The notes under the pieces are model-generated. The model saw nothing but the letters and a program-made list of their open reading frames with translations, did not search any database and had not been told where the DNA came from. Positions 43,878 through 52,719 of a stretch of DNA of 64,000 bases are shown here, one piece after another. The stretch covers positions 5,518,001-5,582,000 of the forward strand of contig NZ_CP032698.1 of assembly GCF_003627815.1 (NCBI RefSeq). The letters are read 5' to 3'. Within the stretch, counting starts at the first letter, position 1. Each line of letters starts with the position of its first letter. The stretch is from Streptomyces hundungensis. Its GTDB lineage: Bacteria; Actinomycetota; Actinomycetes; Streptomycetales; Streptomycetaceae. Both the position numbers and the translations under genes were made by a program.

Positions 43878-44534
43878 ATGAAGATCATTGCGTTGTCCTG
43901 CACGCAGAAGCGTCTCCCGTCGGTGACCGACGCGTTGCTCGAGGCGGCGGTCACCGGCCTCGTCCAGGAGGCCAAGGACGCGGTGATCCAGCCGATCCGG
44001 CTGATCGACCACCGCATCGAGATGTGCGAGGCCGAAGACACGTGCCTCGATCCCAGTGTGGGCCGGTGCACGCTCGAAGACGACTTCCAGCGGGTCGTCG
44101 ATCTGGCCGAGGGCGCGGACGCGATGCTGCTCGCCATGCCGGTGTACGGGGGGAACGTCCCCGCGGTGCTGAAGATCTTCCAGGAACGTCTGAAGAGCTT
44201 CATGAACGCCGCGAACCGCCCCTTCGGCAACATGACGGTGGCGACGATCGTGCATTCGCGGACGATGCTGACCGAGCCCGCACTGGGCGCGCTGTTCCCG
44301 TGGTACCTGCGCCTGAAGAACAAGAACGTGGCGTCGGTGTGCGTCAGCCAGAACGATCACCAGGAGCTGGCCGGCACCGCGGCCCACGACCTCTGTGTGG
44401 CCCTGGGGCGCCAACTCGGCATGAGCCTCGAAGCCAAGAGTTCGCCGGCTCCCAGCCGCACGGTGCTGCCGTTGCTTCAGTCACCGCCTCGTCCGCGGTG
44501 CGGCGACCCGGTCGCGTCCCGTCCGGGAGCGTGA
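43878..44534 (+). CDS. NADPH-dependent FMN reductase/Fe-S flavoprotein
   Basis: 218 residues, flavodoxin-like. MKIIALSCTQKRLPSVTDALLEAA starts the FMN phosphate loop. CEAEDTCLDPSVGRCTLEDDF has Cys50, 56 and 64 in the spacing of iron-sulphur flavoproteins, and LLAMPVYGGNVPAVLKIFQERL is the isoalloxazine-side motif. It could pass electrons to the Rieske dioxygenase or act as an oxidoreductase on an intermediate. The last 35 residues are Pro/Arg-rich and probably disordered. The gene is 42 bases after the condensation-like gene, so cotranscribed. Confidence 0.85.
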   Translation: MKIIALSCTQKRLPSVTDALLEAAVTGLVQEAKDAVIQPIRLIDHRIEMCEAEDTCLDPSVGRCTLEDDFQRVVDLAEGADAMLLAMPVYGGNVPAVLKIFQERLKSFMNAANRPFGNMTVATIVHSRTMLTEPALGALFPWYLRLKNKNVASVCVSQNDHQELAGTAAHDLCVALGRQLGMSLEAKSSPAPSRTVLPLLQSPPRPRCGDPVASRPGA

Positions 44535-44664
44535 ACGGACTCGGCGCGCCAGGGACGACCACCGTCTGTCCGCCCGCCTGACCGGACCACTCTTATCGAG
44601 CTAGTGCGCGGCCCCTTACCCACCCATCTGGAGCGACTGGCTTCCAATTCGGGGGATCAAACTC

Positions 44665-45894
44665 GTGACCACGCCTCTCACCCTCAGACCGTTAGTCGAA
44701 ACCGATCTCACCGCGGATCCGGAGCCCGAGAGTCAATGGCTCCGCACTCTGCCGGCCCAGCAGCAACCGCGGTGGAAGGACCACGGTCTGGCTGAACGGC
44801 TCGGCAGCACACTCAGTGACCTACCCGGCCTGGTGACCTGGGACGAGGTGAGCCATCTGCGGCTGCTCCTCGCCGAGGTCGCGGCCGGCGGACTACAGAT
44901 CCTTCAGGCGGGCGACTGCGCCGAGGACCCCGCGGACTGCGTTCCCGAGGTGCTCAGCCGCAAGGCCGGCATGCTCGACGCGCTCGCCGGCGCGATGCAA
45001 GCCCGCACCGGCCTGTCCGTGGTGCGGGTGGGCCGGATCGCGGGGCAGTTCGCCAAGCCCCGCTCCTCCGACCTGGAGCGCCACGGAGAGCTCGAACTCC
45101 CGGCGTTCCGCGGCCACTTGGTCAACGACCCGCAGCCCGATCCGCAGCTGCGCCAGCCGGACCCGGCGCGTCTGCTCACCGGCTACCGGGCCGCTCACAC
45201 CGCAACGGAATTCCTGCGCCGACTCGGCGGCGGCTGGGGTCTGCCGGCCGCGGCACCCGTGTGGACCAGTCACGAGGCCCTCGTGCTGGACTACGAGCTG
45301 CCGTTGTTGCGCGGTGGCCCGCGAGGCCTGCTCCTGTCCTCGACGCACTGGCCGTGGATCGGGGACCGCACCCGCCAGCTGGACGGTGCCCATGTGCAGC
45401 TGCTGGCCCGGGTCCAGAATCCGGTGGCCTGCAAGGTGGGCCCGACGATGACACCCGACGAGCTGGTTCAGCTCTGCTCGGTTCTGGACCCGGACCGTAC
45501 GCCCGGCCGGCTGACGCTCATCTCCCGGATGGGTGCCGAGCGGGTCGAGGAACGGCTGCCGGCGTTGATGGCCGCCGTCCGCGAGGCCGGGCACCCGGTC
45601 ATCTGGCTGAGCGATCCGATGCACGGCAACACCCAGCGCGGCCCGCTGGACCGCAAGACCCGCCTGCTGACCAGCGTCAAGCGCGAAGTGGAGCTCTTCC
45701 AGGAGGTCGCCGCGGCGGAGCAGGTGGTCGCAGGCGGGCTGCATCTGGAAGCCACGCCGGAGAACGTCCGCGAATGTGTGGCGGACGAGTCATGCCTCGA
45801 CGACCTCCTCGACCCCCTGAGCTACACCACCCTCTGCGACCCGCGCCTCACCATCGACCAGGCCGTGGCGGTCGTGTCGGTCTGGCGTCGCTGA
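44665..45894 (+). CDS. Class II 3-deoxy-7-phosphoheptulonate (DAHP) synthase
   Basis: 409 residues from the GTG at 44665. Class II (plant-type) signatures: LQILQAGDCAEDPADC, KPRSSDLERHGELELPAFRGHLVN, RVQNPVACKVGPTM, LISRMGAERVEERLPAL, VIWLSDPMHGNTQ and VAGGLHLEATPENVRECV. It is shorter than housekeeping class II enzymes (about 450-470), like PhzC-type copies in specialised metabolism. It condenses PEP and erythrose 4-phosphate, which points to extra shikimate/chorismate supply for this locus. Confidence 0.93.
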   Translation: MTTPLTLRPLVETDLTADPEPESQWLRTLPAQQQPRWKDHGLAERLGSTLSDLPGLVTWDEVSHLRLLLAEVAAGGLQILQAGDCAEDPADCVPEVLSRKAGMLDALAGAMQARTGLSVVRVGRIAGQFAKPRSSDLERHGELELPAFRGHLVNDPQPDPQLRQPDPARLLTGYRAAHTATEFLRRLGGGWGLPAAAPVWTSHEALVLDYELPLLRGGPRGLLLSSTHWPWIGDRTRQLDGAHVQLLARVQNPVACKVGPTMTPDELVQLCSVLDPDRTPGRLTLISRMGAERVEERLPALMAAVREAGHPVIWLSDPMHGNTQRGPLDRKTRLLTSVKREVELFQEVAAAEQVVAGGLHLEATPENVRECVADESCLDDLLDPLSYTTLCDPRLTIDQAVAVVSVWRR

Positions 45895-45998
45895 ACCAGG
45901 GGCCACCGGGCGGCGATCCGGATGCCTGACAGGTCCTGGGCCATTGGGCCCAGGGCCTTGAGGGCGTGTTTGCCCAGTCACATCCACAACCACGCGCT

Positions 45999-46103
45999 AC
46001 GAGTGGTGAGCCACGACCTACGAGTGGTGAGGCACCAGCCACGAGTGGTGAGGCACCAGCCACGAGTGGTGAGGCACCAGCCATGAGTGGTGAGCCATGA
46101 GCC
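45999..46103. repeat. Five tandem 21-bp repeats before the SnoaL-like gene
   Basis: Unit ACGAGTGGTGAGGCACCAGCC; three exact central copies (46020-46082) and diverged end copies (45999-46019 and 46083-46103). The array ends 17 bases before the SnoaL-like start and includes many GTG/ATG triplets. No protein is encoded. It may be a regulator-binding array or slippage product. Confidence 0.9.
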
Positions 46104-46120
46104 ATGAACAAGGAGCTGTC

Positions 46121-46561
46121 ATGTCCGCGAGCACCACCCTCGAACGCTTCCGCATCGCCATGGAGAAGGGCGACCTGGCCGGCCTGGAGGAGCTGCTCAC
46201 GCCGGACATCCGCTTCTACAGCTCCATGAAGTACGAGCCCATCGAGGGCCGGGACACGGTCATGGGCGTGTTCGGCGTGTTCGTGCGGACGCTCGAGGAC
46301 TTCCGCTACGACGGGTCGTACGCCGGATACGGCGAGACCACCGCGGACGGGAGCGAGGCCGAGTCCGCCGTTCTGGTCTTCCGGACCGCCGTCGGCGGCC
46401 AGGAGATCCACGGCATCGACCTGCTGCACTTCGACGGGGAGGGCCTGATCAAGGAGTTCACCGCGATGGTGCGCCCGCAGTCGGCGGCGCAGGCGCTCGC
46501 GCAGGCCGTGGTCAAGGGGCTCGTCGCGGACGGGCTCGCCCCGGCGCCGACCGCGGGGTGA
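46121..46561 (+). CDS. SnoaL/NTF2-like protein
   Basis: 146 residues from the ATG at 46121, with AAGGAG at 46109-46114. The fold is the ketosteroid-isomerase-like cone: LERFRIAMEKGDLAGLEELLTPDIRFYSSMKYEPIEGRDTVMGVFGVFV and GGQEIHGIDLLHFDGEGLIKEFTAMVRP. Family members act as cyclases, isomerases or binding proteins in natural-product pathways, but many are uncharacterised. An in-frame ATG at 46097 is less likely. Confidence 0.85.
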   Translation: MSASTTLERFRIAMEKGDLAGLEELLTPDIRFYSSMKYEPIEGRDTVMGVFGVFVRTLEDFRYDGSYAGYGETTADGSEAESAVLVFRTAVGGQEIHGIDLLHFDGEGLIKEFTAMVRPQSAAQALAQAVVKGLVADGLAPAPTAG

Positions 46562-46778
46562 CGGAGCGTCAACTCGCCCTCCGCGCGGGGGATCGGCTTC
46601 CCCCGCGCGCCGTCCGACATCGTCTCTTGTCGGCTGAAGATCACGAAAAGCCGCCCGCCGGGCCGCGGCCGCCGCAACAATGTGTCCATGCCACGTTTTC
46701 CTGAGGGCACCTTCACCCTCGTCACCCTCGTCACCCACCTCGTCACGACCGTCGACCCCGGCCTGGACGGAGGTCGTC

Positions 46779-47090
46779 ATGCATAAACTGGTGGTCCTGT
46801 ATCCCCCGCCCGTCGACCCCGACCACTTCCGCGACTACTACGTGAACAACCACCTCCCGCTGATCGCGAGTTGGCCCGGTCTGCTCGCGTGGCGCTACAG
46901 CTTCGACGTGGCGGCGCTGGAGGGAGAAGCGCCGTATTTCGCGATCTTCGAAGGCGACTTCGCCGACGCCGCCGCCATGGCCGCGGCCCGGGCGACGGAG
47001 CACGGCCAACGGGTGGCCGCGGATGCCGCCAACTACGCCACCGGCGGTGCGGTCGTCCTGCACTATCCGGTGCGGGACACCATCGACTGA
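46779..47090 (+). CDS. EthD-family dimeric alpha/beta-barrel protein
   Basis: 103 residues from the ATG at 46779 (GGAGG upstream). HKLVVLYPPPVDPDHFRDYYVNNHLPLIASWPGLLAWRY is the EthD pattern with the conserved Asp/Tyr and HLPL. It ends GGAVVLHYPV. EthD-type proteins accompany oxidative degradation or polyketide modification. It lies beside the SnoaL-like gene at the edge of the metabolite locus. Confidence 0.88.
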   Translation: MHKLVVLYPPPVDPDHFRDYYVNNHLPLIASWPGLLAWRYSFDVAALEGEAPYFAIFEGDFADAAAMAAARATEHGQRVAADAANYATGGAVVLHYPVRDTID

Positions 47091-47176
47091 GGCGCGCCGA
47101 CACGCTCCGGGACGCGTGTCGGGGGTGCGGGCTGAGCCCTGTCCGACAGCGCGAACACGCCTGTACGGAACCCGAG

Positions 47177-47380
47177 TTGAGCCCGCTCGGGCTGTTCACC
47201 GTGCTGCTCGGCACCGCGCTGCCGCTCGTCGACTTCTCCATCGGCGACGTCGCCCCGCCCGCCATCGGCGGGGATCTCCAGGGCCCCGCCCTGCTCGGCT
47301 CGTCGTCGTGGGTCATGGCGTCGCGTACGCCGTACTCCCCGGCCCTCGCGGCGCGCTCCGTGGCGGAGGCCCGCCGCGAG
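47177..47380 (+). pseudogene. Fragment of an MFS (DHA2-type) transporter
   Basis: GLFTVLLGTALPLVDFSIGD and VAPPAIGGDL followed by SSWVMA resemble the first helix of 14-TM drug exporters (LDxxIVNVALPAI). The expected continuation GVAYAVL appears only in another frame (from 47327), so a frameshift breaks it, and nothing follows. The fragment abuts the tRNA remnant, which suggests loss of the rest by rearrangement at the integration site. Confidence 0.55.
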
Positions 47381-47399
47381 GCGCTGAAGGTGGCCAGTG

Positions 47400-47442
47400 G
47401 CGCCCCCGGCAGGACTCGAACCTGCGGCCAAGCGCTTAGAAG
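47400..47442 (-). other. attL-type site: 3' half of a tRNA-Arg(TCT) gene
   Basis: On the minus strand the sequence reads from the anticodon loop (CTTCTAA, anticodon TCT) through a stem half GCGCT, a variable region, a perfect T-arm (GCAGG TTCGAGT CCTGC) and the 3' acceptor strand CGGGGGC. The 5' acceptor half and D-arm are missing, and the anticodon stem is imperfect. A 3' tRNA fragment like this marks the far end of an element integrated in a tRNA gene. Orientation puts the element to the right. Confidence 0.8.
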
Positions 47443-47755
47443 GGGCTGCTGCGCTACAGTGACCTTAGGCCTCCGACCAGGTCGTTTGCTGACACCAAGG
47501 TGTTCTGAAGCACGACCTCCTCCGCTCATTCACCGGAGGATCGCATCCCACTTATAACTGACGACACCCCTGCCCATGCGTCACAGGCCCCAGAGTTCGC
47601 GGCGCCCGGGTTGACGGTACCGGGTCCTCGTAGGCGGCCGATCTCACGAGCGGGGGCCGCGCCGTTTCGGCCTCTCCGCTCTGTTCTCAAGTGCCTGTAG
47701 TCCTGCTGCCGCAGTCGATATGATGGGGCATCACCTGGCTTGGTAGGAGGCTTAC

Positions 47756-50700
47756 ATGGACTATAACTACGAGTCTCTGCTCGACGAACGCTTCCAGATG
47801 CTATGCCAGGCACTACTTCTGCTGGAATATCCCGGCGTTCAGTGCTACCCGGTGGGAATGCCCGACGGGGGCAGAGATGCGACCGCACCCGATGCAGGCG
47901 GAAGGGTCGTATTCCAAGTCAAGTATGCGCGCAACCCTCATGGAATCAAGAACCCATTGAAATGGGTCATCGACGCAATCGACGGTGAAGTCCATAAGGT
48001 AAAGAAGCTCGCTTCGCGAGGCGCTTCATCGTTCGTCTTGATGACGAACATGCCTGGCACCTCACATCTTGATGTCGGCCGTATGGATAAGGTCCAGGCG
48101 CATTTGGACAAAGTGATGCCCATTCCTTCATCGTGTTGGTGGAGAGACGACCTTGATCGGCGCCTTGATGGAAGCTACAATCTCAAATTGACATATCCCA
48201 GCCTCCTGTCCGGTACGGATATGATCAGGGTTCTTTGGGAGGCTACAGGTAGCGGACAGGATCAAAAAAGACGTTCAAATGCGCTGACCGCGTATTTCGC
48301 CGATCAAAGCGAACGCGATTCCAAGGTTCGTTTTAAGCAAGCCGACTTGTCTCCGAGTCCGCTATTTGATCTGTTCATTGATGTTCCCGCAGTGCCTCGG
48401 ATTGGCCGTGAAAAGATTGCCAAGGCCCGACTTGACCACTATCAACGTGCTGTCGCTTCTGCACTGAGGTCGCGCCATCCTGAAGATGATTCCATCATCC
48501 TAGAGGAGCCTTATTACGTAGACTCATCTGAGCTGGTCGAGATGAGGTCCGGATCAGGTGTGATGGCAAGGCATTCGGTTGGTGCAGCCAGTCTGATCTT
48601 GAGTCATAGTTTCGGCCAGTCCGCATCGCGGATTGTACTGGAGGGAGCCCCGGGCCAGGGGAAGTCTACTTTCGCCCAATACATCTCCCAGGTTCAGAGG
48701 TGTCGTATTCTGCGATCTGATTCGGTGGCCAGCCTACCGCTGCAAGATGCCGCTAGCCCTCTGATGATGCCATTCAAGATGGAGCTACGGGACCTAGCAA
48801 CATGGTTAAAAGGCATTGACCCCTGGGCGCCGGGTGAAAGCACGGAACATGGGCGTAACCGATCTCTGGAAAGCGCTCTTGCTGCTCACGTCGAACGCTA
48901 TTCTGGGGGAGTCCCATTCGACGTATCTGATCTGCTCTTTGTTATCGAGGGTGCCGCCACATTGGTGATTCTCGATGCCCTCGACGAAGTGGCGGATTTG
49001 GATGATAGGCAACGCGTGGTGGATGAGGTCACTGCGGCCGCCACACGCCTCGAGGCACGCTGCCCAGACCTGAAGCTCGTAATCACTAGCCGGCCTACAG
49101 CTGTGGCGGGGTCGCCCACATTTGATGACTCAAAGTTCTATTATCTGACGCTGGCTGCGATTCGACCGAATCTTGCCATGCGGTATACGGAAAAGTGGGC
49201 CAAGGCCCGTAATCTGGAGCCTTCTGACCTGGACATGCTGCTCAGTGTATTGCGGCAAAAGCTCCAGGCGCCGCACATGGCGGAGTTGGCGAAGAATACG
49301 ATGCAGCTGTCGATTCTTCTGAGTCTTACTCACCTAAGAGGTTCGACACTCCCGGATAAGAGAACCGAGCTATACGATGCCTACATTGACGTCTTCCTGA
49401 ACAGGGAAGCAGAAAAAGATAGGACTGTTCGCGAGAATCGAGAACTTCTGGTCAACATTCATCGTTACTTGGGCTACTACCTGCACGCGCGTGCCGAGGT
49501 AGATGGAGCCACTGGCCGACTGAGCACCGAAGAGCTGCGTGGTGTTCTTACAGCCTTCCTCCAGAGGGAGACGGCGAGTAGCCCGTCGATGCAGCGTAGG
49601 GTAGCGGACCTCATCGATTCGCTTCTGACGGGCGTCGTTGAACGAGTGGTGGCGCTCGTTTCGCGGGTAGAAGGCACTTACGAGTTTGAAGTGCAGCCTT
49701 TGCGTGAGTATTTCGCGGCCAAATACCTTTATGAAACCGCCCCGTATGCCCCCGCCACTAGAAACCAGTCGGGAACAAAGCCAGACCGATTTGACGGGAT
49801 AGCGCCAAATCCGTACTGGATGAACGTGACACGGTTCTTTGCGGGGTGTTTCTCGAAGGGTGAGCTCCTTGATTTGGCTGACCGGACTGCTCGCCTAATT
49901 GAGGATAGCCATCCCATGGACGCGGCGTACCCAAGGACGCTCGCCCTTTGCCTGTTGCAGGACTGGGTATTCACCCAGTCCGCAGCATCGATGAAGCGAA
50001 TCCTGGAAACGGTATTTGATAAGGCTGGGATTCGGTGGGCAGCTTCCAAGGAGTTGAGTTCACGGAGCGCAGGATATGGCGCTGATGTATCTGTCGAATT
50101 TTCACCTTCGGCTGGTTACGAGATCCTTATCGACTGCCTTTGGCCGGTGCTGAACTCGGATATTCCGTTAGAGTCGCGCGAGGCGGTCTGTGCAATTCTG
50201 CGTCGGCAGCCTGACAATCCACTCCTTGTCGATCTTTGGCTGAAAGAAGTTGCAGGGAAAGGACCCCAGGAGCTAGTCGATTGGTGCGCCATTGGTAATT
50301 CTCTCGGGGTTTTCAGGGCCATTGGATTTGAGCGCTTCGAGAACGTCCTCGAGAAAATGGATGCTCCTAGCGTTGACTTTGGTATGGCCGCATATGTGCA
50401 AGGAGGCGGTAGCTGGGAAGAACTCTCTCCTGATGAGCGACACAGAGTAACCAGGGCAATTCTTAATGGCACAGGAGCAGGTAGGCTAGCTGTTCAATTC
50501 GCTGCGAATGGGAGTGCCATTCTGCGGGTATGCGATGTCATGTACTACGCGCACTTGATGCGACGCCCGGAGTACCTCTCTCCGGAGTATCTCCCCCACA
50601 TAGTAAGCGACATGTTCGGAGGTAAATCTCCAGACGCTTATAAGGAAGCCCGCTACCAACCTCTTTTGCGGCACGTATTCGCGCTAAAGGACAGTCCCAC

Positions 50701-51547
50701 GATCGACTTTGATTTTTGGAGGGGGCTATTTGTCGAGATGCGGAGAGCGTTTGGCAAGACTTTCCGTGAGTGCTCGCTTGCCAATCTGGCGGTGTCGACC
50801 AAGGACCCTACTGAGAGGGGAGCCGGATCCCGGTCACTATTCGATGACAATCGCCCGTTGGTGGACAGGCTGCGCAACGCTCGTCGACGGGCTCGCCAAG
50901 TGGATTGGTGGGAGGCGCAGTATGAACAAGCGGAGGATTCGATTGATCGGGGGATGTGGATTCTTGCGGCTTTCTCATGGGTACATCCAGAAGCTCTGGT
51001 GCACCTCATTGGGACTTTCAACCGTGCCATTCAGGAATTGGAAGATGAAGACTACCTGACCGTTCTTCGCGCTTGTCGAAATTCGCGAAGTTACGCTAAG
51101 TATTCTCGATCCTCAGTCTCTCTGGACGAAGCTGCTCTGGTTGATTTGAGTTGGCGGAGTTCAGCCCTGTTGCTCAGTCGCCTATCCTCTTCGAATCGCG
51201 CATTGATGCTGGCCAGGTTCTTGGGCTCCAGAACACGAGACCGCCTAGCGGGGTCTGTATTTATGGACCAACTGGTAAGGGAAATTATCACCGGAAACTT
51301 CGATTTGACGAATAGTATTCGCTCTATCTGTGCCGCTGTGCGTCGGGGGATTGCGAGTGATCCCGTGGATTACGGGTTTCATGACGTGCGGTTGCCGGAT
51401 ACGCGCGAAACCCGTGCGCTAGTCATTAAAAATTCATGGGAATTGCCCGCGAGCCTCGTCTCGGTGGCGCATTCTGTTCCGGATACGCGTCGCCGGTTTC
51501 ATCCGGTAATGGAAATTGCAGAAGTTGGTAATTGGTTCGATGAGTGA
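47756..51547 (+). CDS. Mrr-like nuclease-NACHT NTPase (STAND-type defence candidate)
   Basis: 1263 residues, TAGGAGG ribosome site. N-terminal restriction-endonuclease-like domain: GGRD (Asp41) and VVFQVKY (Gln54, Lys56), then SSCWWRDDLDRRLDG. NACHT-type ATPase: Walker A GAPGQGKST (297-305), Walker B LVILDALDEVADLDD (404-417), and SRPTAV sensor. The 550-residue C-terminal part has YEFEVQPLREYFAAKYLYE after the NTPase and then helical sequence with no clear TPR or LRR repeats, presumably the sensor. Such effector-NTPase-sensor proteins are phage-triggered nucleases in Avs/bNACHT systems. It is adjacent to the element border and AT-richer than all neighbours, so recently acquired cargo. Confidence 0.88.
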   Translation: MDYNYESLLDERFQMLCQALLLLEYPGVQCYPVGMPDGGRDATAPDAGGRVVFQVKYARNPHGIKNPLKWVIDAIDGEVHKVKKLASRGASSFVLMTNMPGTSHLDVGRMDKVQAHLDKVMPIPSSCWWRDDLDRRLDGSYNLKLTYPSLLSGTDMIRVLWEATGSGQDQKRRSNALTAYFADQSERDSKVRFKQADLSPSPLFDLFIDVPAVPRIGREKIAKARLDHYQRAVASALRSRHPEDDSIILEEPYYVDSSELVEMRSGSGVMARHSVGAASLILSHSFGQSASRIVLEGAPGQGKSTFAQYISQVQRCRILRSDSVASLPLQDAASPLMMPFKMELRDLATWLKGIDPWAPGESTEHGRNRSLESALAAHVERYSGGVPFDVSDLLFVIEGAATLVILDALDEVADLDDRQRVVDEVTAAATRLEARCPDLKLVITSRPTAVAGSPTFDDSKFYYLTLAAIRPNLAMRYTEKWAKARNLEPSDLDMLLSVLRQKLQAPHMAELAKNTMQLSILLSLTHLRGSTLPDKRTELYDAYIDVFLNREAEKDRTVRENRELLVNIHRYLGYYLHARAEVDGATGRLSTEELRGVLTAFLQRETASSPSMQRRVADLIDSLLTGVVERVVALVSRVEGTYEFEVQPLREYFAAKYLYETAPYAPATRNQSGTKPDRFDGIAPNPYWMNVTRFFAGCFSKGELLDLADRTARLIEDSHPMDAAYPRTLALCLLQDWVFTQSAASMKRILETVFDKAGIRWAASKELSSRSAGYGADVSVEFSPSAGYEILIDCLWPVLNSDIPLESREAVCAILRRQPDNPLLVDLWLKEVAGKGPQELVDWCAIGNSLGVFRAIGFERFENVLEKMDAPSVDFGMAAYVQGGGSWEELSPDERHRVTRAILNGTGAGRLAVQFAANGSAILRVCDVMYYAHLMRRPEYLSPEYLPHIVSDMFGGKSPDAYKEARYQPLLRHVFALKDSPTIDFDFWRGLFVEMRRAFGKTFRECSLANLAVSTKDPTERGAGSRSLFDDNRPLVDRLRNARRRARQVDWWEAQYEQAEDSIDRGMWILAAFSWVHPEALVHLIGTFNRAIQELEDEDYLTVLRACRNSRSYAKYSRSSVSLDEAALVDLSWRSSALLLSRLSSSNRALMLARFLGSRTRDRLAGSVFMDQLVREIITGNFDLTNSIRSICAAVRRGIASDPVDYGFHDVRLPDTRETRALVIKNSWELPASLVSVAHSVPDTRRRFHPVMEIAEVGNWFDE

Positions 51548-51622
51548 CCGTTTAGTCTTTGGTTAGAAGGCATCAGAGGGCAGCGCTAGTGCTGAATCCG
51601 TGAACTAGGGGTGCGAGTGGGA

Positions 51623-51640
51623 CCTCCCACAGTTGGGAGG
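51623..51640. promoter_or_regulatory. Inverted repeat CCTCCCA-cagt-TGGGAGG upstream of GntR gene
   Basis: Perfect 7-base arms around 4 bases, 52 bases before the GTG of the GntR-type gene, with a repeated GTGGGACC on both sides (51617 and 51645). It is a likely autoregulatory operator. Confidence 0.55.
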
Positions 51641-51691
51641 GAGCGTGGGACCCTTGGCAGGGGATAACGAGGCGATACGAGAGGAATCCAA

Positions 51692-52138
51692 GTGCAGGAG
51701 GCCAGCCCGCGCGGAACCTACCTGGTCATCTCGAAGGCGCTGCGGAAGGGGATCGCAGAGGGGGAGCTCACCGGTCCTCTGCCATCTGAGGCTGACCTCA
51801 TGCGCTCGTACGGTGTCGCCCGCAACACGATCCGTCGTGCACTCAAGGTGCTAGAAGCGGAAGGGGCTCTTGAGTCGGCGCCCGGGATCGGCTGGCGTGT
51901 CGCCCGAGAGGGGGACCGTAGGTCTCTCGCTGAGCGGATGGCCGACTTGATCAGTGAGGACTCTCTCGCGATCGGCGACACGTATCCGTCCGAAGCAATG
52001 CTCTGCGAGCGCTTCGACGTATCGCGTACGGCGGTGCGCCGCGTGCTCGCCAACATGGAGGGAACCGGCTTGCTCGCTACCGTGCACGGCAAGGGGCGCA
52101 CAGTACGCGCCCTCCCGCCGGCCCCCGGCCGGTCGTAG
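51692..52138 (+). CDS. Double winged-helix GntR-type repressor
   Basis: 148 residues from the GTG at 51692. Two tandem GntR-like DNA-binding domains: GELTGPLPSEADLMRSYGVARNTIRRALKVLEAEGAL and AIGDTYPSEAMLCERFDVSRTAVRRVLANMEGTGLL. There is no effector domain. In pSAM2-like elements a GntR protein (KorSA) represses transfer and replication genes. This one is next to a Nudix gene as KorSA is next to Pif, which supports a similar job. Confidence 0.88.
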   Translation: MQEASPRGTYLVISKALRKGIAEGELTGPLPSEADLMRSYGVARNTIRRALKVLEAEGALESAPGIGWRVAREGDRRSLAERMADLISEDSLAIGDTYPSEAMLCERFDVSRTAVRRVLANMEGTGLLATVHGKGRTVRALPPAPGRS

Positions 52139-52149
52139 CCTTGGCACCC

Positions 52150-52719
52150 ATGGGACTTAATGAGTGGGCTTACGCAACCTCCGAATCGCTGCTGGCCGAA
52201 CCGCTGCCTCGAAGGTGGGCGCACTCCCTTGGGGTCGCTAAGTGTGCTCGCTCGCTGAGCCCGATCCTGGGGGACGATGCCGGGTTGCTTGAAGCTGCGG
52301 CAGTGCTGCATGACATCGGGTATTCGCGGAGCATCGCGACCACCGGTTTTCACCCGCTGGACGGGGCGCGATTCCTTCGGGATCAGGAAGGAGCGGACGA
52401 GCGGGTCGTGAGCCTCGTAGCCCACCACTCCTGCGCACTTCTTGAAGCTGAGGAGCGAGGGCTCCGGCAAGAGCTTGAGAACGAGTTCGAGCTGGAGCGC
52501 CCGGGCCTGGTAGACGCGCTGCTGTACTGCGACATGACGACCACGCCGGACGGGTCGCAGACCACGCCGACCAGTCGGGTTGGTGAGATCGTGCAGCGCT
52601 ACGGCCCTGACACCATCGTCGGGCGCTTCATTCAACGGGCGGCGCCGGAGATCTACGCCGCCGCCGACCGAGTGGAGGACCGCCTAGCCGCGGTGGCTGC
52701 CGCACATCAGCCGATGTAA
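52150..52719 (+). CDS. HD-domain phosphohydrolase
   Basis: 189 residues from the ATG at 52150; TTG at 52141 would add three. PRRWAHSLGVAKCA, LEAAAVLHDIGYS and TGFHPLDGARFL give the His ... HisAsp ... His set of HD hydrolases, followed by LVAHHSCALLEAEERG and LLYCDMTTTPDG. It would act on a nucleotide or phosphate ester. It starts 11 bases after the GntR gene, so the same operon, and its 3' end overlaps the converging Nudix gene by 13 bases. Confidence 0.88.
   Translation: MGLNEWAYATSESLLAEPLPRRWAHSLGVAKCARSLSPILGDDAGLLEAAAVLHDIGYSRSIATTGFHPLDGARFLRDQEGADERVVSLVAHHSCALLEAEERGLRQELENEFELERPGLVDALLYCDMTTTPDGSQTTPTSRVGEIVQRYGPDTIVGRFIQRAAPEIYAAADRVEDRLAAVAAAHQPM

Noticed and set aside
45999..46103. 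CRISPR array
   Set aside because: Repeats are head-to-tail with no spacers and no cas genes; it is a simple tandem repeat.
45848..46780. Leftward frame with HSWLVPH-type repeats
   Set aside because: Antisense translation of the 21-bp repeat and neighbours; the plus-strand SnoaL-like gene is real.
47400..47480. Complete tRNA gene
   Set aside because: The 5' acceptor strand and D-arm do not pair or match; only the 3' half is tRNA-like.
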